A stretch of 64,000 nucleotides of DNA from Wyeomyia smithii. Its lineage: Eukaryota > Arthropoda > Insecta > Diptera > Culicidae. The position numbers were made by a program, and so were the translations under genes. The stretch's first letter is position 1; each line of letters starts with the position of its first letter. Under the pieces are notes generated by a model that ran no database searches, had not been told where the DNA came from, and saw nothing but the letters and a program-made list of their open reading frames with translations. The DNA lies in contig NC_073696.1 in the NCBI RefSeq assembly GCF_029784165.1, positions 52,891,501 to 52,955,500 on the forward strand. The letters are read 5' to 3'. Positions 46,601 through 58,600 of this stretch are shown one piece after another.

Positions 46601-49600
46601 TTTACCTATTGAAGTAGTTTTTTACCAGCCAAGGTAATAAATTATACATACTCCAGATTCTCATAGTTTCCATCGGTAGCATACTTGTTACTTACGAAGT
46701 CTCAATACTTTTCCTTCTTTGGAAACCAACCAACATCTTGTGACATTGTAATGGAAAAACAGCAAAAAATAATAATGTCGCATATCTACACATATAACAC
46801 ATAGACCATTTTTGCGCACACAAAATGTCGTTAGCAAGCAGAAGCCCCCCCACTAGTTTATTTTCTAAGTGCCTATTTGAAACAAACTTTGGATGTCCCA
46901 TCTTCATTTTTAGCGAGCCTGTTGTGTCTTCTAGCACATGCTCATTGGCAGTGGCTGTACGGGGCTTGCCAGTTCCGTAGCAATAAGCAGTATGTAGGTC
47001 ATTCAATGATAAAGCTTTTCCGGTAGCAAGGGCTGCTACCAGTGGGTAAGAGAGACAGGAAAAGAAGTGAAAGAAAATTTAGACTAGCGTTACTTGTTGG
47101 CGCGACAGGGGTAAGAAATGATGTCACACTGTATTAATGATGTTACCTACAACTTTCTTGGCTTCCGAAAGTAATAGCAATCAAATCCATAGCTAGCCAT
47201 TAATTTTGGATTCCGTTTTGCTGAAAACTGGCCCCTATCCAATAGTTAGCTTATATGAGAGTACGCGTAATAAGTGTCTCTTGCAACGCGTTTGTTGGAA
47301 TAATTCAATATACAAACGCCCGTTTCAACACGTTGTTGAGCTATATTTACTATAACCTAGAATAACAAAGCTTGAGTTATTTAATATGGACGCAAAATAA
47401 TGGCTGACCATTTTTTTGTGCAAAAGATAAAAAAACGGGACAATTAATTATTTTTTAAAAGTTTTCACCTAGCAAAATAAAACATTCATTGCTTCAATGA
47501 ATTCGCCTCATGCAAAAAATGAACTTAACTGTTTGCAACTGTTACCTACATACCTCATGTTCATTCGTTCGAATTTTTTTCAAGAAATATCCAAAAACTG
47601 TTGAAGAGGTTGACACGACCGCAAGGTTAACGTAGAATTACGACAACCTATCTCATGTCAATGTCTTTCTGGTGATAGGTTAGGGGATACACTCGATTCT
47701 GATTATTGAATTTAATATTATGGAAAGGGAAATTTTAATCCTCTTTTTCTCTAAACTCTATTTTTTAACGACTGGTAACTGAATCTCGAAAATACTCATA
47801 CTAAGTGGTATTTGGTTACTTTGGGCTGTTTCACATAAACTAGAAGACACAATCTTGGATTCCAAAATAACTTCTGGAGTCGATTTTCGGATTCTGGACA
47901 TCACTCTGATTCCGAGTATATCCATTTAGGGTGATATTTCGATATTTTATGCAGATTAATGAAAACCGGAAGTTGTAACCATTGATTTTTGAATAGCATC
48001 TGATGTTTATTCGCGGTCCTGGGCATCATCCCGATTCCGGAAATACACGTATTAACTGGTATTGCTGTTTTCCAGGAAACGGAAGTCACCAAGTTGAAAT
48101 TCGGCGTCTTGGGTCCGGGTGCTTGATATCAGGTAGCCGGTTCTAAAATAATTCATATGAAATGATATTTGGCCTTGTTTTCAGGCCTGATTGATCGAAA
48201 CATGCGTTTAAAACTAGGCTCTACGTTTCTCAATGGAATGGTGACGAACCAGCCTGTAACTGAAAGTCACCTTAAAAAAGTAATAAAAAAAAAAAACAAA
48301 ATGTTTCTCAATGGTACAATAGCTAGCATCACAAAATCACAATTTTTCGTATTTCGAGCGATGCATAGCCCAATCGATTGCTGTATAAATGAAGGAAATC
48401 CGTTGAAAACTGCCTGAGCATTTACCACTGTAGCACTTCTTCGCTGACACTACAGCGTACCAAATCTGGTCAAAATTTTACAGGTCCATTGTGAGCTTTA
48501 AAATACGGAAGAATATTTTTTTTCAAGGCACCTCTGCTTATACATATTAAAATCCATAGTCTTGTTCGTCACAAAAAACTGCCAAATTGTCAACTTTTCA
48601 ACGAATTTACCGACAAAAACGAAAATGAACTTGCTAGGAACTCATCTCGACCAGTGGCTTTACAGAATATTTGCCTAGAAGCTTTTCGTGGTTCAAGAGG
48701 ATTCATCTTTCATGTTTCGAAAGAACTTTATTCTAGATATTGGTTTGGACAAGAAGTGTTTTTTGACTACCTTCCTGGAGAATTGTTGTTGAGGTTACCC
48801 ACCGTCGAAACCGAAAGATTTTCGCTTTTAAATGGTTTACCGTGAATCTTTTTCCAACATTCTTGTCCATGTCAGTTAGAACTGTATGCACTAAGTAAAA
48901 TCAAAAACATCATATCAAGAAGACTGGCAACTCTGGATCGATCCCATACAAATGACAAGCGTCAAATCAAACAGTGCTCTCCATCTATCAAAGGTGGAAG
49001 TTTGCATCGCTGCGAAGACAGAGTGGGCGTATGTGGAAGTCCAACCTGTGCGTTCAGCTTGCATTCGCATCGCCAGCACACACTAGTATGCGTCAGTTCC
49101 ACTTTTACTCGAAAGACTGCGCTGCCAAAACTGTCGCTCAATCTCAGGCAGAGTTCCCAGTCTACTTGATATGATGTTTTTGGTAAAATGCTTCTTGATT
49201 CGGCACCATTTTGAGCAGAACTGAATATACATAAGCAAAACAAAAAAATGATGTCATAAAGAGGCGAGAGAGATAGCTCAAATATACTGATGGGCCCATA
49301 CAAAATTCACCCCTATTTGTATTCAAAGTGTGCCAATAATAAAAGTTTTCTCAAACTTGGAGGTATTTCAGTCAATACTACGTAAAAGTAGGTAACTAGG
49401 AGAACATTTTGGCATTTTTGTACAAAAAAATTACTTTCATTCCTAAATGGATACTCTTAGTAGGGATGGCATAAAAAATCTGCTTGTGTAAATTTATTTT
49501 AGCGTGTTTTTACCATACACACCCAGGTTTTGACAGCTGGTTGTTTACATCTGACACACACATAATTTTTATAGCTGTTTAGTCAACTCTCGTGAGGCTG

Positions 49601-52600
49601 TGAGGCTGTTTCTCGTTAACGGTATTATGACTGCCGATGGTTACACCCACATTTTGCGCGAGAACCTGTAAGAATCCGTGCTGGAAATAGGGTTAGAGAA
49701 CAACTACACCTTCCAGCAAAATAATGACCCGAAGCATACAGCGAAGAAAACATCAGCATTCTTCCGTTCGGCTCGGATCAAACCAATGGTGTGGCCACCC
49801 TAAAGCCCCGACTGAACGAACTGGATCCCCAACACCTCCAGAACTTCGTGAAAAATATGCCAAAGCGTTGTCAGTTGATTTTCGAGGCCAAAGATCATAT
49901 CGACTTTAAATTATTTGTATTTATTATTCTTAAATACCCTAGATTCTATTTTAACGCGATTGATGCATCTGCGCAAACAAAGGTCACATAATTTTTAACA
50001 CATCACATGGAAAGATTGCGTGCTAGTTTTGAACAAATCGTTTAAAAAGAATCGCGTGGTTTTGACTCTTTCGCTACGTGATATGTGTGCGCGGGTGGGT
50101 TTTATCTTTGTTTATATAAAAATGTCACAAATTGCGTAATTTCGGGAAAATCTCCTTGAAAAGAACGCATAATTTCGTGAAAATCGCGTAAAAGCATCGT
50201 GTAAAATGAAATCAGGTAGAAATAGTCGCGTAAAAAGAATTAGATCGAATAAACAATTGTGGCAAAATTGTCTGGAAAGCATTATTTTTCCGGAATTGAA
50301 ACCCCGAAAAAAAATTATTATCAGCATACTTCGATTTTAAACGAGGGGTGGATTTTTTTGCGGCCATAAGAGCATACATGTTCTCATTTCTCTCTGACCG
50401 TGTTCGCTGTGAAGTAAGAGAACCTCAATAAAATCGCAAAATTTAAGTTTCCACCTGTTAAATAAAGCCAACCTCAACGACCTCGTGATTTTGACGTAGA
50501 ATTATGTCTCTCAGGAAGTTCATCTACAAAAGGGTGTAAAATGAAAATTTGAAGAACGGAACAGGAGAAAAATATGTCCAATTCCATATGCTTATAAATT
50601 AATTAATTTTCAACGGACTTCATTCGTTCTTGCAGCAATCGATTAAGAAATCTGCAGAACTGCAGAAAATTGTAATTTAATTATTCGAATTTATCATTTA
50701 CTTCTCCATACTTGTTTGATTTTTTTGTTTGAAATCATTTAAATTTTAACGGATAGCATAGTGTTGTTTCGTTTTAATTTGTAAAGAAAATCAGTTATGG
50801 AAGCCAAAAACACAATCCAGTGGGACGAGGTAATTCCAGATTTAACAGATAATATTAAAGCACATTTGGAAGAATCAAACATTGTGCCGCTTCTTTTCAA
50901 TTTCCAGGCTTTATCAGTATTAAGTTCCTTACCAGCTGATAATATTGAAGCATCCTTCTGCTATTAGAAATGTAGCAAACCTGAGCTTCTCAACCGAGAA
51001 GTATGCATTGAAGGGCAGCATTCCGGAATGGTAAAGTACGGAAACAATTTGCACGATTCATACTTTCCCAGATCGTCGCTGTAATTCGATCATTAAAATC
51101 GTATTTTTCTACAGTTGCCTCCAATGTTAGCCCTACAAACCGTCTTCAAACGACCATGAAGTACATGGAAAAGCAGCAGCAGCTCGAAATTGTGGGTGGT
51201 TTGCATGCTGGCTTGGAAATATAGATAGATAAGCGTCAACCGACGGAAATACAGCAGTTATTTATAGTTGAAGCGCAAGCGCTTTGACAGGCGTTTGTGC
51301 AAGTACCACATAAAACTCGCCATCGATGGTTGAGACCGTTACGTACAGTCAGGGGATTTTTGGAGGTGCCGTACTGACCGATATGCCGGCGTCTAGAACA
51401 TCGTTTCAATCGCTGTTTATGTGCGCCACCGGTTGGGATAGCAAGTAGTAGTAATTGGACATTGGTATACAGCGCTAAGTCAACATTATGGACACTTACT
51501 CTGCAACGCTTGCGGACAGGATTTAAACGATCGGTGACGCGAAACGACACAGTTGCGTATGGGGATGGGGGAATGCACGGAAAAGTCATAAAGTTCTACT
51601 CATGTGAGGTCATACCCTGTGGGGAAATTGCCTCTGGATTGAGAATGTAATATAATTCATCAATTCATTCTGTCAAATCGTGGCTGGATTGTGTATAAAT
51701 GAAAGTCATTCTAAATGTATAGTTAGTCTTAGTTTCTTGAAAGAGACCACCTACAGTAAAGGAAAGGAACACTTCAATAAGCCTCATTGTTATGTCTTTT
51801 GACACTGACAGACAGATTATTGATATGAACGAGTTGTACGACATCACATTTCCCTTGATAGCCAATTGCACTAGAGTAATCCAACGGATTACAATTCAAG
51901 TCATGAAATCAGTGCGATAAGTAACTGATAGCAGTTTGTCGATGGTGTGCTGTGTTACTACATCAAAAATTGATTTTTTTTTCAGAATAATCAGCATGGA
52001 ATAAACAGACCTAGCAACATTATTAATCACGTCAAAAGGCCTTACAAATCGAGCACCGTAATGGCACAAAACAGCACGTAGGAAACAAAATACATGCACT
52101 GATACCACCTGTATGGCTCCGCGCCAGTCGGATTTGATAAGAGTATTGGGTTGAAAGGCTATTATGCTATGGTAATCTACGATTGAATTGTGAGATTGAT
52201 ACGGAAAAGAAGAATTCGAAGTCGACAATTCATACTAGAATTCAGACATCAGGCATAACCTTGGGGTTAATAATAGTAGTCTGAAAGAGTTGAAAAAGAG
52301 GTTGTTTATGTATAGAGGAAATAATAAGTTTTTTTCCTTTTTAAAATTCATAGTGAATGAAACCAGAATACCGTTAATAATGTAAAAATCACACTAACGT
52401 TATGTCTAGACACAAACCCTTGATTTTTTTTGTGGGCAGTTCAACGCATATCCGGTTTTGTCGGGAATTAGTTATTCCAAGCTTAATTCTACAATTGTTT
52501 ATTGTCTGAACACAATCCCTTTAATTTTTTGTTGATAATCTAACGCGTATCTGGTTTTGTTGGGACTCATTTAGCACTTACCATCGAAAATTGTTGATTA

Positions 52601-55600
52601 CAACAAACAGAAAAAAGTTTAAAGTGTAACAATGAAAGCTGCAAAATAGTATGCGTCCACTGTACCATAAACATTCCAGTTCGGCCGACTCTTATCAACC
52701 GGTATTGTGCTGACTCAAACAGAAAGCTTATTTTATGTGTTCGTGAAATCATTCAGAACGCACGGTTCTTACTAGGAAGAACCCAGAGCGTCGCGGTACA
52801 TATCAGGGATCGGATTTCCAACACCAGACTTGCTAGCTCCAGACTTATCGGCAATTAGAAGCGATTCAATTTGGTTGCGATTGACCAGAGTTCAGCGGTT
52901 TTAATTGAGTCCGAACCGAGTGGATCGGGGCCGAAAACCGTGCTACGTATTTCGCAACATTGCGAAGCAGTGAAGCACATTAAATGACTGACCTTGGCTT
53001 ACTGTCAGCTGATTGAAAAGAAACAGAATGATTTACTCATCGCATAGGTAGTAGGTATATTGGTGTACCTATACGATCTGCTATTACGGTCAACGGTTAA
53101 CACGTGCTAGCTGGTGTTGCTGCGTGTGAGAAGTATTGTCGTCATACGCTTTTTTTATTTTGGTTGCTGACGTTCGAAGTGCTCTGTTTCAATTGAGAGT
53201 GAAAGCAAGTATTTAGATTCTTTTAATTTTAGTCAGCATTCTGTGGCTTGTTTCAGCAAACTTTTTTGAAGTACAAATGTAGTTTTATTCTAGGAATAGG
53301 GTAAAATCACGAACCGTAATTTACAAGCAATGACACTTGTACACACACGTCATTGGAATTAATGCGCGAAATCCCCGTACTGGTTTTATACAACAACCGT
53401 GAAAGAGAGGTTTTATACAAGTTTGAATAATTAATAGATGCATGGTGGAGTGGATTCCTGCCACAGTGGGGGTATTGCTTTCCAGTCTCAGCCGTTTGAT
53501 GAATGTAAGAGACCCGGATTGTTCATAAGAACGGCAGAACGTGATAAAGACGTTCTACCCTAGTCGCAGCTTGTGTCACTATACTTGCCGGTTCACCGAA
53601 GAGCTATCGGTGACATGTGACGTTAGCTGAAGCATGCTGGGCAAAGTTGTTGCCATGCCTTTCGTTTACTCAATTGAATGCTTTCTCGGTGGCGACGGCG
53701 GCTGCGACCGTGTCTCAATTAATTCAATGGAGAAACAATCAATATATATTAATGATAATTGAACATATGGAGAGTATGCACATATGAGGGCTCACTGCTA
53801 GGCTAGGAAATCTACATGTAGAGTCGGAACGCCAATGTTGTTCCTGATCAGTTCAGGATAACTTATACGTTTAGCGCTACTAAAATATCACAACGTGAAA
53901 AATTTCTTCTGAAACACTGGAGACAAATTCTTATGCTCAAATCCTACTTTGGATTCACATCTCCAGAACAAACAAGGGATAAATTTTCTATATTGGTCCT
54001 ACATATGAATAATTATTACTATACTTGAATACATAATAGTTTTTATATCGACCTAGAGGCCCGCTTTGGAGAACAGGGAAAACCAGTGTATTATTAGATC
54101 TCAAAAAAAAAAAAAAAAAAAACTACTGCATATTTGTATGAAATAAGACTCGTGCACCTGCCTTTAAAAGAGAAACAACTGATTTTCTTATCTACCCGTA
54201 ATACTCAGTCGTAGGGTGCGACGTCTCAAGCAAGCCAATTATCAATTGAAAGTAATAAGAATATTTTTTTTCCTTCTCACTTAACTTTTTTACATACAAA
54301 CACATGAGGCAATCATTACTTGTGATTTTTTTTATTCTTTATATAAAGAAACGCCAACCAGCGCAAGTAAAAACTAAATCCATGCGGCGGCTAAAGCCGA
54401 CAAATTTGACGGTGCACCTCGGAGGTGGAGGTGGCAGATCAAATGTGTTTTGTTTTGACAGCAGTCAGGTTGGCTTCAGGTCGAAACTAGGTGGGTTAGG
54501 GAAATCAGGAAATTCGCTTTAGGAAAAGTGAGGAGAAAAATATAAGCTTGCAAATAGTACGTACTGTCACTAAAAAGAACGAAGTGGAGGTTTCCTCTTG
54601 GAATAAGCCATGGAGTGGACACAATATATGGACAGGTGAATCCAAAATAGGACACCCACAATAAAAAAAGCGAAAAATAGCGTTCATAGGAAAACCTCTG
54701 AGCAAAATTCTATGCTTAGGTTTATTGTCACTGAATGACAAGCGGACTCAATAGACATCTAAGCCGATAGAATGCCGTCTTTTTTGATGAATGTATTTTT
54801 TCCGTTCTGCCGCAGAAGGCATTTCAGTTTTTTCAGTGTGCTAGGGTATTCGTTCTTTTTTTCATCTTGGATCATATATTCATCTCGGAGAACATTGACA
54901 TACTAACTAAATCAGTCTACTAATCCATCGAATGGATTCCTTTTAGTCTACTTCAGGTTTTTTATGAAGTAGAAATTTTAAAAACTCACTTGAAAGTTCT
55001 AAATTTGAGCTTGAATTTGAATGACCGCTAGTGGTGTTGCACAAAGAACCACTTTCAAGGTAATTTACCATTCTCAATGTGCAACAATTCAGTAACTTCC
55101 AATTTGTATAGATCTATAACGGCGCCGGCTACGTCCTTACAATCGTTTTTGCCGGAGACCGAGCTTATCTCTGCATCTACAACGACTATAACGGAAAGGA
55201 AGGTTACTTTGTCACCGTGGTCAGCAACTGGTTTTTATACTTATACCCTTATTCTTCTCTACACTCCCATATATAGCCTTTGCTGCTCTTTCATACCGAG
55301 CCTCGTTAATTACCCTGCCAGGAGTCGGCTATTATAACTGCCTGGAAAGGTATTCAACTGTGTGTAACTTTTTTGTGCAACTTCTGATTGGTATTGAGGC
55401 GTTGATAACAGATTGTGTTGGTCATAACGCAATTGATGCCCTAGCGTATGTCTAGCTCCGATCACACTTATAAAGTATAACTGGTGTTGGTCGCCATCGG
55501 GATTTGCACTGGTATTGGTTACGTTTTCCACGAAGCTGCTATCGTTGAAGCTGTTTAACCAGCAATCAATACTGTTGATTTGGATACCGACTAAACAAAT

Positions 55601-58600
55601 GAAAATATTATCTGATCGATTCACTTTCATTAATCCGAATATTTAAAAACATCATTGAATCATTAACAATTATAAAGACATTATAATTGTTCAAAACATT
55701 TTGCATTTTCTCTGCGAGGACTTTTGCGTGAACCACTCAGCACACTACCGAATACTTCAATTTGTAGTATTTGTAATACTCAATCGTAATCTATTTATCT
55801 GTATTCTTAGTGTATTCTAATGAGTGTATAATGTTTTACGTTTTTCCCAAACTTTTTATTAAAAAATACTATTGATCGCAACAGGTTTACGAGATGAATG
55901 ATTTCATAGACACTTTTTTCAGCGCGAAGAAAATCGATAATCGAGAAAAGAATACGTTCTGATTTGCCACCAGTTTATTTTTAACAAACAATATCGCACG
56001 CTAGCTGGTGGAACTTATAGCGGTCTCGATCAATTAAGATTAGTAGAGAAAATTCGTTATCGATTTTGTTTCGACTCATTTTGCAAGTGTAGGATAAGTA
56101 CAACTATACACCGTGCCCCAGTGCTGAGTCGAGAAAATTTCCAGCTCGAAAAGATGCTCGACCTGCCGATCGACCTGCAAGCCGATCGACATCGCTAACC
56201 ACAGAGCCACGAGGACCATTATTTTTAACAGTTGTGCCATTTTTACAGGCACAATATTGCCAAATATGTTAAGATTGTGCCTCATTAGAATTAAATATAG
56301 CGGTCGCACCGCACGCGCACCCTGTATTTATCCCAAATTTTCGAAAAAAAAGCTTTGAAATGAGAAGTTTTTTTTTTACAAATCTTATACTCCCCCTGCA
56401 CTTTTTGGTGGAGTCCCCAGGTACTTGAGTGCTTCGGAACCAAACCTGTAGTAGAAGATGTACAGGGTGATTGGTTCCTTGTTGGAAGTATTTCAGAGGA
56501 TGATAGAAGGCCATATTTGATAAAAAAAATTTCTTCTACGCATATGCCCTCACGTTGGACAACAAGTTTCTTGGACACTCTTTTGATAAAGCGTATACCA
56601 CTTAGATCAATTCTTTTAGTTTCATTTGAAAGTTGAGGGAATTTGCTAGCAGAAACAGAACGTGATTGAACGTGAAAATAACATTCTGTAAGCAAAAATG
56701 TTTCAAAGTAGTACTGTTGTAAACGTATTGTGATGTTCTTGTATTTTTTTAACTAAAATTGAACGTTTTCAACCACTATACAGTTCGTTCTTTGACACCA
56801 ACACTCTATTTGTCATAGTTTTTGAGTAATTACAATTTTAATAAAGCACGTTTGGTGAAGAACCTGCATGAACATAAAAGTGGTAATCAAACCATCAAAA
56901 ATGCTGCATTAAAATTGAAATTTCTCGAAAAATAAAGCAGATAAATTGTTGGTGAGAGCGGTTGATAATGCTAAATTTAAGCTAAAAAACAACAATGTTA
57001 ACTACATTTTCTTATGAAAAAATATAAAAATACGTTCACAACACCTATTACTTTCAAACATTTTTGCTCAAAGTTATTTTTCACATTCACCGTCAGCTGT
57101 CACATCAAATATGTTCCTCTATCAGCCTCTAAAATACTCCCAACAAGGAACCAGTCACCCTGTTTTTGTATGTGTGCAAAGACTTTCAAAAGAAAAGTGA
57201 CTTATGCCACTCAAAAAGCCTTTAGATTAATTTTCAATAATGTTTTTAGTCTCGTCATTACACAAAAAAATCGGAGAAAAAGTTTAGCGTAAATAGACTT
57301 TTCTCTTAACAGGTACAATTACCCTACATTGGAAGTAGTCCGGCATCCCATTTCCTCATATTTTTTAGATGACATATTTTTTGGATGACTTTTTTCCGAT
57401 TTTTTAAAAGATAGATAAAATATAGGATAATCTACTCACTCTTCTAATTCATACGTATTCATTGAAAACCCCGATAGCATAATAGATTAATCAACCATTA
57501 GAATGAGATTAAATAAGACCACCCGTACGAACACATACGATTCGCATAGATTCTCTAGGATTTCTCACATTGGATTCGTGAGCGTCCTTGAAAAGGGTTC
57601 CTGAAAAAAGAATCCTCAGGAATGCCCAGTCTAGGATTCTTGAATAAGAATCGTGAGTGGAAATCCTCCGGATCGTGTTTGCGACTCCTTTCACGATTCC
57701 GTCACCGAGTTGAAGGTATCCTGGGGATCCTTACTCAGAATTCTCTGCGTGTTAGTAAGGGCACACTGCAAATGTTTTGAAAATTGAAGTTCCTACTGGT
57801 CCTTCGGATTATTTTTCTGAAGTTTTGCCCAACATAGTTATATTAATATGCATTTTTTGCTTTTGCTGTGTTTAGGATAAAAAATAGTAAAATGAATATT
57901 GAAGCATTCATGGCCCGAAAATTGGTGTGCTGAAAAAATGGTTTGCTTAACATAAATCTAGTTAAATTCACTATATATTACTTTAGAAGCAATAACGAAA
58001 CATTCTCCTTTTTGTAACAAATTTGTTATCTACAAGCAATGAAATCGCCTCATCGCCACCAAACGGATTTGAAGTTCCGCATATATTTTTCTTTCCTTCT
58101 ATAGAATAGATTCTCTGTAAGCTTCATTGAGTTTATCATGGAAAAGACTTATTTGGACTGTTGATAGTAAAAACTCGTGCCAATCTAGAAAACCCATGTT
58201 CGATTTTTTAATGATTTTGCAACCATCTCCGGAAGCTTTAGTCGCAATGGAATACTTTTTAATTCACAGTCGGTAAACAGTGAATTGAGTTTTGGATCAA
58301 AACAGTGGCGTTTCGATTGAACATTTGAAGCTGGGACGCTACGGGAGAGATTCTTCAGATGTGTGCAGAAACTCATACAAGCGTTACGCGCTTGTTTTTT
58401 TTCTATTTTGTAACCTTTTTTGTCTAATGAGCGGTCATAAGACACAAAAAATGATTATAAGTAATTCAAAAGCAATTTATATCACGACTTGTTGTGATTC
58501 AATAGTGAAATTTATTTCCAACAATAAAAATTATTATGATATGTTAAACCTTTATCTCTTCAGCACATTGTTCATCATCAAATTAAGTTCTATAGAAATT

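Noticed and set aside
46692..47006. 104-codon minus-strand frame
   Set aside because: Reads plausibly in places but has no recognisable domain or junctions.
53440..53700. Possible second SINE (GTGGAGTGGATTCC... and later text)
   Set aside because: No B box or A box found; could not be supported.
55077..55630. Convergent open frames of 86 and 106 codons
   Set aside because: No motif, no family, and overlapping on opposite strands; kept only as unassigned intron.
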